42,184 nt of DNA from an uncultured Lachnospiraceae bacterium (GCA_910584685.1 CAJUAO010000023.1:1-42184); one strand, 5' to 3'; shown: positions 30,616 through 39,413, numbered from the stretch's first letter. The notes: a model not told the origin generated them from the sequence alone. Numbers and translations: made by a program.

Positions 30616-31989
30616 CTAGTCACCCAAGAAGCCCTTATAGTTCCGTACAACCATCATTGACTCAATTTTACTCATTGTATCAAGTATAACTCCTACAATA
30701 ATGATAAGGGACGTTCCGCCAAAAGATACCCTGGCGTCGAACAGGCCTGACATTATAATAGGTATGGCGGCCACAATAAGCAAGCCTATTGCGCCTATAA
30801 ATACAATGTAATTCAACATTTTTGTCAAATAATCCTCTGTTGGCTTGCCTGGTCTTATACCGGGTATAAAGCCACCCTGCCTCTTTATATTATTGGCTAC
30901 CTCTATAGGATTAAACGTAATGGATGTATAGAAGTATGCGAACGCTACTACCAATACGGCATAAATTACAAATCCTAAAGTGTATATAGCCTGTTTTGGG
31001 TTATCCATATCAAAGTTAAACCAATAATTTGAAGATAAAAGCTTTAAAACCTTTCCCCATACAGTACCGTCTCCTGCCGTTCTTCCGAATAATGAAGAAA
31101 TAATACCCGGAAACTGCAAAAGTGATGATGCAAAGATAACAGGAATAACGCCTGCCGTGTTAATCTTTAACGGAATATGGCTTGCAGTTCCCCCCACAAG
31201 CTTTCTTCCCTGATTTTTCTTAGCATACTGAACAGCAATTTTTCTCTCGCCGGCCTGTAATACTACTACAAATGCTACTATTGCCACTATAACGCCAATA
31301 ATTATAACTGCCGCAAGAACTGCGCCAAGAGGTGAACGACCGTTTGTATCTGTAATCATTACCTTTGATTCATATAATGACACTAAGTCGTCAGGAATTC
31401 TTGCAACAATATTAATTAAGAGAATTATAGAAATACCGTTTCCTACACCATTTTCAGTTACTCTCTCTCCAAGCCACATAAGCACGCCTGAGCCTGCGGT
31501 CATAGCAACCACAGCAGTAAATATTACCATAAAATAGCTTCCTGCGGACATAGATGATGTATTTCCGAAAATACCCTGATTTCCAAATCCAATAGCATAA
31601 GCAAGACCTTCAATTATAGATAAACCTATAGTCACATATCTTGTAATTTCCGCTATCTTCTTTCTTCCTGTCTCTCCATCCTTCTGCATCTCCTCAAGCT
31701 TTGGGATAGCTATGGTAAGGAGCTGCATAATGATTGAAGACGTAATATATGGTGTAATGCTCAGCGCAAATACCGACATGCTCTCAAAGGAGCCGCCTGT
31801 AAACGCGCTAAAGAAACTAAATGCATCGTTTGAGTTAAAGCTTGCCATTATGCTTTTAATAACCTCAGAATCTGTTCCCGGTAACGGAAGCTGGCTTCCC
31901 AAACGTACCACAAGCAAAATTGCAAATGTGTATAAAAGCTTCATTCTTATATCTTTTACTTTTAATGCATTTTTTAAAGTTTTGAACAT
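30616..31989 (-). CDS. secY: Preprotein translocase subunit SecY
   Basis: Forms the membrane channel for Sec-dependent export with SecE and SecG. It starts MFKTLKNALKVKDIRMKLL and shows ten hydrophobic helices, with RLGSQLPLPG near the first and GVIPVIFASSLLQFPG near the plug-gate region. Length is 457 aa. The ATG at 31989 overlaps the rplO stop as TAATG with GAGGTG just upstream, indicating translational coupling; the longer frame to 32004 would lie inside rplO. Confidence 0.97.
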   Translation of the reverse strand: MFKTLKNALKVKDIRMKLLYTFAILLVVRLGSQLPLPGTDSEVIKSIMASFNSNDAFSFFSAFTGGSFESMSVFALSITPYITSSIIMQLLTIAIPKLEEMQKDGETGRKKIAEITRYVTIGLSIIEGLAYAIGFGNQGIFGNTSSMSAGSYFMVIFTAVVAMTAGSGVLMWLGERVTENGVGNGISIILLINIVARIPDDLVSLYESKVMITDTNGRSPLGAVLAAVIIIGVIVAIVAFVVVLQAGERKIAVQYAKKNQGRKLVGGTASHIPLKINTAGVIPVIFASSLLQFPGIISSLFGRTAGDGTVWGKVLKLLSSNYWFNFDMDNPKQAIYTLGFVIYAVLVVAFAYFYTSITFNPIEVANNIKRQGGFIPGIRPGKPTEDYLTKMLNYIVFIGAIGLLIVAAIPIIMSGLFDARVSFGGTSLIIIVGVILDTMSKIESMMVVRNYKGFLGD

Positions 31990-32429
31990 TAAATCACCTC
32001 GCAAGTACCGCCGAGGGCCTCGATTTTCTCCTTAGCGCCCTCAGAAAAAGCATTAACCTTAACGTTAAGCTTCTTTGTAAGCGTGCCGTTTCCAAGTATC
32101 TTTACGCCGTCCCTAGGATTTTTTACGATACCTGACTCAATCAATGTCTCTACCGTAACCTCTGAACCGTTTTCAAATCTCTCTAAAGCGCTTACATTTA
32201 TACCAACGATATTTAATGTATTTCTATTTGTGAAGCCTCTCTTAGGGATTCTTCTGTATAACGGCATCTGACCGCCTTCAAAGCCCGGTCTTGGAGCTCC
32301 CGAACGAGCCTTCTGACCCTTATGTCCCTTACCGGCTGTCTTACCATTGCCTGAACCGTGTCCACGGCCTCTTCTGAAATTATCATTCTGTGTAGAGCCT
32401 TCTGCAGCCTTTAATGTAGATAAGTTCAT
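31989..32429 (-). CDS. rplO: 50S ribosomal protein L15
   Basis: Late-assembly 23S rRNA-binding protein. The 146-aa sequence has the Gly-rich, basic start RRGRGHGSGNGKTAGKGHKG near residue 20 and GFEGGQMPLYRRIPKRGF near residue 49. It is followed directly by secY through a TAATG overlap and preceded by rpmD after 19 bp. Confidence 0.97.
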   Translation of the reverse strand: MNLSTLKAAEGSTQNDNFRRGRGHGSGNGKTAGKGHKGQKARSGAPRPGFEGGQMPLYRRIPKRGFTNRNTLNIVGINVSALERFENGSEVTVETLIESGIVKNPRDGVKILGNGTLTKKLNVKVNAFSEGAKEKIEALGGTCEVI

Positions 32430-32448
32430 GTTTGCACCTCCTTATTCT

Positions 32449-32631
32449 TTAGATTTCTTCAACTTTAACCAAATGTCTTACCTGCTGAATCATACCTCTT
32501 GTAGCAGCATTGTCAGGAAGCTCAACAGTCTTATTTAATTTTCTTAAGCCTAAAGCTTCTACTGTCTTTACATGCTTTGGTACTGCGCCTATTGTAGACT
32601 TAACTAATGTTATCTTTAATTTACCTGCCAT
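32449..32631 (-). CDS. rpmD: 50S ribosomal protein L30
   Basis: Small large-subunit protein of 60 aa, with the typical start GKLKITLVKSTIGAVPKHVK and the central VEALGLRKLNKTVEL. It lies between rpsE (15 bp) and rplO (19 bp) in standard spc-operon order. Confidence 0.96.
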   Translation of the reverse strand: MAGKLKITLVKSTIGAVPKHVKTVEALGLRKLNKTVELPDNAATRGMIQQVRHLVKVEEI

Positions 32632-32646
32632 TTTTCCAACCTCCTA

Positions 32647-33156
32647 TTAGCTTAAAATCTCGTCAACTGATTTGCCGCGAAGCTTAGCTACCTGCTCTGG
32701 AGTCTTAAGGCTTGATAAACCTTCAATTGTAGCAAGAACTACGTTCTGCTTATTGTTTGAACCTAAAGATTTTGTACGGATATTCTTTATGCCTGCAAGC
32801 TCAAGCACGTTACGCGCAGGACCTCCGGCAATAATACCTGTACCTTCCGGAGCCTTCTTCAATAATATAGAAGCACTTCCGAACTTACCATATATATCAT
32901 GTGGAATACTTCCATTAGCATCAACAGGTACCTCTATAAGCTTCTTCATAGCGTCTTCTTTTCCCTTGCGGATAGCCTCTGGGATTTCGACAGCCTTGCC
33001 TAAACCGGCACCTACGTGTCCGTTGCCATCTCCTACAACTACTAAAGCTGTGAATCTCATGTGGTTTCCACCTTTAACAACCTTAGTTACACGCTTAATT
33101 GATACTACTTTTTCTTCTAATTCTAACTGACTAGCATCAATAATTGTACGTCTCAT
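32647..33156 (-). CDS. rpsE: 30S ribosomal protein S5
   Basis: Small-subunit body protein at the mRNA entry, involved in accuracy and mRNA unwinding. The dsRNA-binding-like N-terminal domain has RVTKVVKGGNHMRFTALVVV near residue 22, followed by GDGNGHVGAGLGKA. The C-terminal domain shows GPARNVLELAGIKNIRTKSL. Length is 169 aa. Confidence 0.97.
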   Translation of the reverse strand: MRRTIIDASQLELEEKVVSIKRVTKVVKGGNHMRFTALVVVGDGNGHVGAGLGKAVEIPEAIRKGKEDAMKKLIEVPVDANGSIPHDIYGKFGSASILLKKAPEGTGIIAGGPARNVLELAGIKNIRTKSLGSNNKQNVVLATIEGLSSLKTPEQVAKLRGKSVDEILS

Positions 33157-33170
33157 GTGTTCTCCTCCTA

Positions 33171-33539
33171 TTAGAAATTCAATCCAGCTTCTCTAGCTGC
33201 TTCTGCTAATGCTTTAACCTTACCCTGATATATGAAACCGCCTCTATCAAAGACAACTGTAGTAATACCCTTTTCTAACGCCTTCTTGGCAATAACCGTA
33301 CCTAGCTTTCCGGCTGCCGCAACGTCATTTGTCTTCTCAAGCTCAGACTTAACGTCCTTCTCAAGTGTTGAAGCTGCTACTAAGGTATTTCCAACTGTAT
33401 CATCGATAATTTGAGCGTACATATGATTATTGCTTCTGAATACAGCTAAACGTGGTCTTTCTGCTGTTCCTGCAAAACGATTACGTAATCTTCTATGCTT
33501 ATTCCTACGGATATCCGCTCTTGATTCTTTACTAACCAT
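33171..33539 (-). CDS. rplR: 50S ribosomal protein L18
   Basis: Binds 5S rRNA and anchors it to the central protuberance with L5. The 122-aa sequence has the basic N-terminal tail RADIRRNKHRRLRNRFAGT and the C-terminal FDRGGFIYQGKVKALAEAAR. It lies between rplF and rpsE. Confidence 0.97.
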   Translation of the reverse strand: MVSKESRADIRRNKHRRLRNRFAGTAERPRLAVFRSNNHMYAQIIDDTVGNTLVAASTLEKDVKSELEKTNDVAAAGKLGTVIAKKALEKGITTVVFDRGGFIYQGKVKALAEAAREAGLNF

Positions 33540-33557
33540 CTCTGTTCACTCCTTTAA

Positions 33558-34097
33558 TTATTTCTTACCAGTCTTACCGACCTTGCGTCTAATAACTTCA
33601 TCAACATACTTGATACCCTTGCCCTTGTATGGTTCAGGTCTTCTCTTGTCTCTGATTTCAGCAGCATACTGGCCAACTTTTTCTTTATCTATTCCTTTGA
33701 TGATGATTTTCTTATCCTCTACTGTTGACTCAAGACCCTCCGGGTCCTCCATCTCAACAGGATGAGAATAACCAAGTGAAAGCACAAGCTTCTTTCCCTG
33801 CTTCTGCGCTCTGTAACCAACACCGTTTACCTCAAGCTCCTTTGTATATCCTTCGGATACACCGATTACCATGTTAGAGATAAGTGTTCTTGTAAGACCA
33901 TGCAATGACTTCATTCTCTTTAAATCATTAGGTCTTGTTACAACAACCTGGTCACCGTCTAACTTTATTTCCATTTCTGCAGGAAGCACTCTCTCAAGCG
34001 TTCCCTTTGGTCCCTTAACAGTGACCTTATTATTTTCTGCTATATCAACAGTTACACCTGCCGGTACAGCGATAGGCATTCTTCCTATACGTGACAT
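33558..34097 (-). CDS. rplF: 50S ribosomal protein L6
   Basis: Located near the factor-binding centre of the large subunit. The 179-aa protein has two repeated domains, beginning MSRIGRMPIAVPAGVTVDI. The C-terminal signature is RRPEPYKGKGIKYVDEVIRR. A 94-bp gap with two perfect hairpins separates it from rpsH upstream. Confidence 0.97.
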   Translation of the reverse strand: MSRIGRMPIAVPAGVTVDIAENNKVTVKGPKGTLERVLPAEMEIKLDGDQVVVTRPNDLKRMKSLHGLTRTLISNMVIGVSEGYTKELEVNGVGYRAQKQGKKLVLSLGYSHPVEMEDPEGLESTVEDKKIIIKGIDKEKVGQYAAEIRDKRRPEPYKGKGIKYVDEVIRRKVGKTGKK

Positions 34098-34142
34098 GCC
34101 CGCACCTCCTTAAATTTTTTAGGGATTATATGTTATCATCCA

Positions 34143-34165
34143 CAAGTTTGGCTCTGCCAAACTTG
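34143..34165. repeat. Perfect hairpin 1 between rpsH and rplF
   Basis: A 10-bp perfect stem, CAAGTTTGGC with GCCAAACTTG, and a 3-nt loop (AGA in the transcript). It is followed one base away by a second hairpin with the same loop. No T-run is present, so it is not a classical terminator. Confidence 0.7.
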
Positions 34166-34166
34166 C

Positions 34167-34189
34167 AATTGTCAGCTCTGCTGACAATT
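34167..34189. repeat. Perfect hairpin 2 between rpsH and rplF
   Basis: A 10-bp perfect stem, AATTGTCAGC with GCTGACAATT, and the same AGA triloop in the transcript. It begins 2 bp after the rpsH stop. The stem differs from hairpin 1, so the shared design is not simple duplication. Confidence 0.7.
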
Positions 34190-34191
34190 TA

Positions 34192-34593
34192 TTACCAGAT
34201 AAATGCAAGTACCTCTCCGCCGACATGCTGCTTTCTTGCTTCCTTGTCAGTTAAGATACCCTTGTTTGTTGAAATAATAGCAATTCCAAGTCCTCCAAGA
34301 ACCTTTGGAAGCTCATCCTTGCCTGCATAAACTCTAAGACCCGGCTTAGATATTCTCTTTAAGCCTGTTATAATCTTTTCGTTCTTATCCTGGCCATACT
34401 TTAATGTAACCTTGATTGTCTTAAAGCTGCCGTCCTCTATTACGTCATACTTCTTGATATAACCTTCGTTAAGAAGAATCTCAGCGATTGCTAACTTCAT
34501 CTTTGACGCCGGAATATCTACAGTATCATGTTTAGCAGTGTTTGCATTACGAATTCTTGTAAGCATATCTGCGATTGGATCGCTTATTGCCAT
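34192..34593 (-). CDS. rpsH: 30S ribosomal protein S8
   Basis: Primary binder of the 16S central domain and, in Enterobacteria, the spc-operon repressor. The 133-aa sequence starts MAISDPIADMLTRIRNANTA and ends with GILTDKEARKQHVGGEVLAF. The ATG at 34593 is chosen over the longer frame from 34629 because it matches the family start and has a GGAGG box upstream; the longer frame would begin just inside the spacer next to rpsN. Confidence 0.96.
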   Translation of the reverse strand: MAISDPIADMLTRIRNANTAKHDTVDIPASKMKLAIAEILLNEGYIKKYDVIEDGSFKTIKVTLKYGQDKNEKIITGLKRISKPGLRVYAGKDELPKVLGGLGIAIISTNKGILTDKEARKQHVGGEVLAFIW

Positions 34594-34622
34594 GTTTTTT
34601 TCCTCCTTATAAAGACTATTTC

Positions 34623-34808
34623 CTACCAAGAAGCTTTCTTAACGCCTGGTATCTGTCCCTTATATGCTAATTCACGGAAGCAAATTCTGCAGATTCCGTA
34701 TTTTCTTAAATAAGCATGTGGACGTCCGCAAATTCTGCAACGGCTGTATTCCTGTGTTGAGAATTTAGCTTTGCGCTGCTGCTTAATTTTCATAGATGTT
34801 TTTGCCAT
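34623..34808 (-). CDS. rpsN: 30S ribosomal protein S14, zinc type
   Basis: Head protein of the small subunit near the decoding side. The 61-aa short form carries the zinc ribbon CRICGRPHAYLRKYGICRIC, then FRELAYKGQIPGVKKASW. The four Cys are intact. Being inside the spc operon, it is the standard housekeeping copy. Confidence 0.97.
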   Translation of the reverse strand: MAKTSMKIKQQRKAKFSTQEYSRCRICGRPHAYLRKYGICRICFRELAYKGQIPGVKKASW

Positions 34809-34824
34809 AGAATTTTCCTCCTAA

Positions 34825-35364
34825 CTATTTCTGAAATGGCATGTTAAATAATGTCAATAATTCACGAGCTTCTTCATCTGTGTTAGCTGTTGTAACAAAG
34901 ATAATATCCATACCTCTTACTTTATCAACCTTATCGTACTCGATTTCAGGGAAAATCAACTGCTCCTTAATACCAAGAGCATAATTACCCCTTCCGTCAA
35001 ATGAGTTAGGGTTAATTCCTCTAAAGTCACGTACACGAGGCAATGCCAGATTTACCAAACGGTCCATAAACTCATACATCTTCTCGCCTCTAAGAGTAAC
35101 CTTGCAGCCTATTGCAAGTCCTTCTCTTATTTTGAAGTTAGCTACCGACTTCTTTGCTCTTGTAAGCACTGCCTTCTGGCCTGTGATTGTCTCAAGGTCC
35201 TTAACGGCTGATTCCAAAACCTTTGCGTTGTCCTTTGCTTCGCCAACGCCCATATTTATAACTATTTTATTAAGCTTAGGTACCTGCATTACATTCTTGT
35301 ATCCAAACTTTTTCATCATAGCATTTACAATTTCATTATTGTAAGTTTCTTTAAGTCTGCTCAC
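34825..35364 (-). CDS. rplE: 50S ribosomal protein L5
   Basis: Binds 5S rRNA and contacts P-site tRNA. The 179-aa sequence shows MQVPKLNKIVINMGVGEA near residue 26, VLTRAKKSVANFKIREG near residue 61 and the Gly/Asn-rich GINPNSFDGRGNYALGI. Standard order between rplX and rpsN. Confidence 0.97.
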   Translation of the reverse strand: MSRLKETYNNEIVNAMMKKFGYKNVMQVPKLNKIVINMGVGEAKDNAKVLESAVKDLETITGQKAVLTRAKKSVANFKIREGLAIGCKVTLRGEKMYEFMDRLVNLALPRVRDFRGINPNSFDGRGNYALGIKEQLIFPEIEYDKVDKVRGMDIIFVTTANTDEEARELLTLFNMPFQK

Positions 35365-35384
35365 TTTGCGAACCTCCTTCCTAA

Positions 35385-35696
35385 TTAATCAATTGTTTTA
35401 CCTGTTGCCTTGGCAACACGTACTTTTTTGCCGTCTTCAACCTTAAAGCCAACTCTTGTAGCCTTACCGTCTACAACAAGCATAACATTTGATATATCAA
35501 TAGGTCCTTCCTGGTTAATGATGCCACCAGTCTGATTCTGCGCATTAGGCTTTGTATGCTTTGTAAGCATGTTTACATTTTCTACAATAATCTTGCCTTT
35601 CTTGCTGTCTACTGAAAGAACCTTACCTTCTTTATTTTTATCCTTACCGGCGATTACTCTTACTGTATCGCCCTTCTTAATCTTTATAGCTGACAT
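35385..35696 (-). CDS. rplX: 50S ribosomal protein L24
   Basis: Assembly-initiating 23S rRNA binder near the exit tunnel. The 103-aa protein starts with a KOW motif (KIKKGDTVRVIAGKDKNKEG) and has the conserved GGIINQEGPIDISNVMLV. It lies between rplN and rplE. Confidence 0.97.
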   Translation of the reverse strand: MSAIKIKKGDTVRVIAGKDKNKEGKVLSVDSKKGKIIVENVNMLTKHTKPNAQNQTGGIINQEGPIDISNVMLVVDGKATRVGFKVEDGKKVRVAKATGKTID

Positions 35697-35710
35697 TCAA
35701 ACGACCTCCC

Positions 35711-36079
35711 TTATAATACTTCAGGTGCTAAGGAAACAATCTTCATGAACTGCTTCTCTCTAAGCTCTCTGGCTACTGGTCCAAATATACGCGTACCTCT
35801 TGGGTTCTTGTCGTCCTTGATTATAACAGCAGCGTTTTCGTCAAATTTAATGTATGAACCGTCCTTACGACGAGCGCCTTTTACCGAACGTACTACTACG
35901 GCCTTTACAACGTCACCCTTTTTCACAACACCGCCTGGTGTTGCATCTTTAACGGTAGCAACGATGATATCACCGATGTTAGCATATCTTCTAGTAGAAC
36001 CGCCCATTACTCTGATACAAAGTAATTCCTTAGCGCCTGTATTGTCAGCGACCTTAAGTCTACTTTCCTGTTGAATCAT
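35711..36079 (-). CDS. rplN: 50S ribosomal protein L14
   Basis: Interface protein forming a subunit bridge and the docking site of the silencing factor RsfS. The 122-aa sequence starts MIQQESRLKVADNTGAKELL and has GGVVKKGDVVKAVVVR and the C-terminal GTRIFGPVARELREKQFMKI. Confidence 0.97.
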   Translation of the reverse strand: MIQQESRLKVADNTGAKELLCIRVMGGSTRRYANIGDIIVATVKDATPGGVVKKGDVVKAVVVRSVKGARRKDGSYIKFDENAAVIIKDDKNPRGTRIFGPVARELREKQFMKIVSLAPEVL

Positions 36080-36095
36080 AATAATCTCCTTCCTA

Positions 36096-36353
36096 CTAAC
36101 GAGCCTTCTCGATGATTTCTACAAGTCTCCATCTCTTGTCCTTTGACAATGGTCTTGTTTCCATAACTCTTACCGTATCACCAATACCGCATTCGTTATT
36201 CTCATCATGAGCCTTTAATTTATATGTCTTCTTTACAATCTTGCCATAGATAGGATGCTTTACGTTATCCTGTACTGCTACAACAATTGTCTTATCCATC
36301 TTATCACTTACGACCTTACCGGTACGTACTTTTCTTAAATTTCTTTCTTCCAC
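36096..36353 (-). CDS. rpsQ: 30S ribosomal protein S17
   Basis: Primary 16S rRNA 5'-domain binder of 85 aa with an OB fold. It starts MEERNLRKVRTGKVVSDKMD and has the signature GDTVRVMETRPLSKDKRW. It lies between rpmC and rplN. Confidence 0.97.
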   Translation of the reverse strand: MEERNLRKVRTGKVVSDKMDKTIVVAVQDNVKHPIYGKIVKKTYKLKAHDENNECGIGDTVRVMETRPLSKDKRWRLVEIIEKAR

Positions 36354-36391
36354 GACAACTATCTCCTTTCTTAGATTCCATGATGGTTAAA

Positions 36392-36598
36392 CTAATTTGC
36401 AGCCTTCTGTGAGGAAATAACCGTTTGAATTCTTGCGATATTCTTTCTTACTTCCTTGATTCTGCTGGTGTTGTCTAACTGGTTTGTTGCATTTTGGAAT
36501 CTCAGGTTGAAAAGTTCCTTCTTAGCAGCTACTAATTCATCATTTAATTCTGCAGCTGATTTCTTTCTTAAATCTTCTACATAGTTATTAGTTTTCAC
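36392..36598 (-). CDS. rpmC: 50S ribosomal protein L29
   Basis: Small protein at the tunnel exit beside L23. From the GTG at 36598 it is 68 aa, the family norm, reading KTNNYVEDLRKKSAAELNDE and LFNLRFQNATNQL. An in-frame GTG at 36607 would add three residues, but AGGCGG is spaced 8 nt from the 36598 start. The gene overlaps the end of rplP by 11 bp, so the two are coupled. Confidence 0.92.
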   Translation of the reverse strand: MKTNNYVEDLRKKSAAELNDELVAAKKELFNLRFQNATNQLDNTSRIKEVRKNIARIQTVISSQKAAN

Positions 36599-37025
36599 TG
36601 TTATCACCGCCTTCTAATTCTTCACGAGAAACGATTTTACACTTAACAGGTAACTTATGTGTTGCGAGACGTAATGCTTCTCTTGCTGTTTCCTCAGCCA
36701 CGCCTGAGATTTCAAACATTACACGTCCCGGCTTAACAACTGCAACCCAGTATTCAAGCGTTCCTTTTCCGGAACCCATACGTGTTTCTGCCGGTTTTGT
36801 AGTTACTGGTTTGTCTGGGAATATTTTAATCCAAACCTTACCGCCACGCTTAATATAACGCGTCATTGCAATACGGGCAGCTTCGATTTGATTTGATTTA
36901 ATCCATGCCGGTTCCAAAGCGATGATACCATATTCACCATTTGTAATCTTATTGCCTCTTAAAGCCTTTCCTCTCATGCTGCCGCGGAACTGCTTACGAC
37001 GCTTTACTCTCTTTGGCATTAACAT
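36588..37025 (-). CDS. rplP: 50S ribosomal protein L16
   Basis: Organises the A-site region of the large subunit. The 145-aa sequence starts MLMPKRVKRRKQFRGSMRGK and has AARIAMTRYIKRGGKVWIKI near residue 50, then MGSGKGTLEYWVAVVKPG. Its ATG overlaps the rpsC stop as TAATG. Confidence 0.97.
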   Translation of the reverse strand: MLMPKRVKRRKQFRGSMRGKALRGNKITNGEYGIIALEPAWIKSNQIEAARIAMTRYIKRGGKVWIKIFPDKPVTTKPAETRMGSGKGTLEYWVAVVKPGRVMFEISGVAEETAREALRLATHKLPVKCKIVSREELEGGDNSEN

Positions 37026-37690
37026 TATTTATCGCTCCCTTCCTTCTCTTCTACCTTTGCAGCCTTTGCAAGGATTTCGCCCTTGTAAATCCATACCTTT
37101 ACGCCAACCTTGCCGTAAGTTGTATCAGCCTCTGCAAATCCATAGTCAATATCAGCCCTTAATGTCTGAAGAGGAATAGTTCCTTCGCTGTAAAACTCTG
37201 TACGGGCCATGTCGGCTCCGCCAAGTCTTCCTGAAACTGCCGTCTTAATACCCTTAACGCCGGCTCTCATGCTTCTTGACATTGTTGACTTCATTGCACG
37301 TCTGAAAGAAACTCTGTTCTCAAGCTGAAGTGCAATATTCTCTGCCACAAGCTGTGCTTCCCTGTCAGGTCTTTTTATTTCCTTAACGTCTACCACAAGC
37401 TTCTTATCTGTAAGCTTCTGAATATCTTCCTTAAGCTTCTCTATCTCTGCACCGCCCTTGCCGATTACTACACCAGGCTTAGCAGTGTGAACTATAACCT
37501 TGCATCTGTCAGATGTTCTTTCGATTTCAATTTTTGAAACACCTGAGTTAAATAACTTCTTCTTAACATACTCTCTGATTTTCTGGTCCTCAATAAGATT
37601 ATCAGCAAAATCCTTCTCTGCGTACCATTTAGAATCCCATTCCTTAATAACGCCGACTCTTAAGCCGTGAGGATTAACTTTCTGTCCCAT
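37025..37690 (-). CDS. rpsC: 30S ribosomal protein S3
   Basis: Forms part of the mRNA entry channel. The 221-aa sequence starts MGQKVNPHGLRVGVIKEWDS, has a KH domain with HTAKPGVVIGKGGAEIEKL, and the C-terminal GIKTAVSGRLGGADMARTE. It lies between rplV and rplP. Confidence 0.97.
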   Translation of the reverse strand: MGQKVNPHGLRVGVIKEWDSKWYAEKDFADNLIEDQKIREYVKKKLFNSGVSKIEIERTSDRCKVIVHTAKPGVVIGKGGAEIEKLKEDIQKLTDKKLVVDVKEIKRPDREAQLVAENIALQLENRVSFRRAMKSTMSRSMRAGVKGIKTAVSGRLGGADMARTEFYSEGTIPLQTLRADIDYGFAEADTTYGKVGVKVWIYKGEILAKAAKVEEKEGSDK

Positions 37691-37712
37691 TATGTGCTCT
37701 CCTTTCTATATA

Positions 37713-38099
37713 CTATCTCTCATTAAGCACGATAGTAATGTGGCTCATTCTCTTTTCAATTCTATAAGCCCTGCCCTGTGCCCTTGGTCTTATTCTCTTC
37801 ATGATAGGTCCCTGGTCTGCATAGCACTCCTCAATATAAAGGTTCTCTGCATTCATGCCGTTGTTGTTTTCTGCGTTTGCTATAGCAGACTTTAACAGCT
37901 TCTCTATAACTGAAGATGCATATCTTGGATTGTAAGCTAAAATTCCTAAAGCTGTCTGTACATCTTTGCCTCTAATAGCGTCCAATACGAAGCATGCCTT
38001 CTGAACTGATACTCTAGCATATGAAAGCTTTGCACTAGGTCTTGTATCCTTGTTTGCATTTCTTTCTCTCTTTATCTGGCTTCTATGTCCCTTTGCCAT
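37713..38099 (-). CDS. rplV: 50S ribosomal protein L22
   Basis: Its long hairpin lines the exit-tunnel constriction. The 128-aa sequence contains ARVSVQKACFVLDAIRGKDV and the hairpin end IMKRIRPRAQGRAYRIEKRM, the site of macrolide-resistance changes in other bacteria; no insertion is visible here. Confidence 0.97.
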   Translation of the reverse strand: MAKGHRSQIKRERNANKDTRPSAKLSYARVSVQKACFVLDAIRGKDVQTALGILAYNPRYASSVIEKLLKSAIANAENNNGMNAENLYIEECYADQGPIMKRIRPRAQGRAYRIEKRMSHITIVLNER

Positions 38100-38128
38100 G
38101 GATGAAAACCTCCTTTCAATCTCTTAAA

Positions 38129-38407
38129 TTAACGCTTAGACTTCTTCTCGTCTTTACCGTGTCCTCTGTATGTTCTGGTAGCTACGAACTCTCCAAGCTT
38201 ATGTCCAACCATATCCTCTGTAACATATACCGGAACGTGCTTTCTACCGTCGTGAACTGCGATTGTATGTCCAACCATCTGCGGAAAGATAGTAGAACGG
38301 CGTGACCAAGTCTTTATAACTGACTTGTCGCCAGACTTGTTCATTGCATCTACTTTCTTAAGTAAGCTTTCATCAGCAAATGGTCCTTTTTTTAATGATC
38401 TAGCCAT
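38129..38407 (-). CDS. rpsS: 30S ribosomal protein S19
   Basis: Head protein that pairs with S13 near the A site. The 92-aa sequence starts MARSLKKGPFADESLLKKVD and has GHTIAVHDGRKHVPVYVTED and KLGEFVATRTYRGH. It lies between rplB and rplV. Confidence 0.97.
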   Translation of the reverse strand: MARSLKKGPFADESLLKKVDAMNKSGDKSVIKTWSRRSTIFPQMVGHTIAVHDGRKHVPVYVTEDMVGHKLGEFVATRTYRGHGKDEKKSKR

Positions 38408-38419
38408 TGGTAGTCCTCC

Positions 38420-39262
38420 TTATTTCATGTTCTTGCCATCGCGTCTTCTTACGATGAGCTTATTAGACTGTTTGTTCTTCTTTCTTGTCTTTAAGCCAAG
38501 CGCAGGCTTGCCCCAAGGTGTACATGGACCCGGACGGCCTATACCTGTCTTACCTTCACCACCGCCGTGCGGATGGTCGTTAGGGTTCATAACAGAACCA
38601 CGAACTGTAGGTCTAATACCCATGTGACGCTTACGTCCTGCCTTACCAATGTTTACTAAGTCATGCTCAATGTTTCCTACCTGACCTACTGTTGCGCGGC
38701 AGATAATCGGAACCATTCTCATTTCTCCTGAAGGAAGTCTCAGTGTGGCATACTTGCCTTCCTTAGCCATAAGCTGTGCTGAGTTTCCTGCCGAACGAAC
38801 AAGCTGTCCTCCTCTTCCAGGATATAACTCTATATTGTGTACCTCTGTACCAACAGGGATATTTTCAAGAGGTAAGCAGTTGCCTACTCTGACCTCTGCC
38901 TCAGCGCCGTTCATAACTGTCATGCCGTCTGTGAGACCGTTTGGAGCGAGGATGTATGCTTTTTCTCCGTCTGCATAGCAGATAAGAGCAATGTTTGCTG
39001 TTCTGTTTGGGTCATACTCAATTCCAATTACAGTAGCCGGAATTCCATCCTTCTTTCTCTTAAAATCAATAACTCTATATTTTCTTCTGCTTCCACCGCC
39101 ACGGTGTCTTACTGTTATCTTACCCTGGTTGTTACGACCTGCATTCTTCTTTAAAGAAACTGTCAATGATTTTTCAGGCGTAGATTTTGTAACCTCTGAA
39201 AAGTCAAGACCTGTCATGTTTCTTCTTGAAGGTGTATATGGGTTATATGTCTTTATTCCCAT
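38420..39262 (-). CDS. rplB: 50S ribosomal protein L2
   Basis: Essential protein next to the peptidyl-transferase centre. It starts MGIKTYNPYTPSRRNMTGLD and carries the conserved loop VMNPNDHPHGGGEGKTGIG with the His implicated in activity. Length is 280 aa from the ATG at 39262, which fits the family start and has an AAAGGAG box upstream; the longer frame from 39295 is unlikely. A 151-bp spacer to rplW is unusual. Confidence 0.97.
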   Translation of the reverse strand: MGIKTYNPYTPSRRNMTGLDFSEVTKSTPEKSLTVSLKKNAGRNNQGKITVRHRGGGSRRKYRVIDFKRKKDGIPATVIGIEYDPNRTANIALICYADGEKAYILAPNGLTDGMTVMNGAEAEVRVGNCLPLENIPVGTEVHNIELYPGRGGQLVRSAGNSAQLMAKEGKYATLRLPSGEMRMVPIICRATVGQVGNIEHDLVNIGKAGRKRHMGIRPTVRGSVMNPNDHPHGGGEGKTGIGRPGPCTPWGKPALGLKTRKKNKQSNKLIVRRRDGKNMK

Positions 39263-39413
39263 GTTCTTTTCTCCTTTTCTGAAAATTTGCCGCATATATG
39301 TGAGATTTTTATCATGCGGCTATATAATAACTTAAGCATTTAGACATTTTCTGTCCGGTTTGCAAGCCGTAATTATAATGTTAATTTCCGGCTTTTACCG
39401 GGCTTTTTGCATC
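39263..39413 (-). other. Structured spacer between rplW and rplB
   Basis: A 151-bp gap where these genes are usually close. It contains the hairpin GCCGCAT/ATGCGGC (39289-39320) and short CCGG-based stems near 39350-39405. No open frame or promoter stands out. Confidence 0.45.

Noticed and set aside
32672..33130. 152-codon plus-strand frame
   Set aside because: Antisense shadow of rpsE, which is fully supported by family sequence and operon order.
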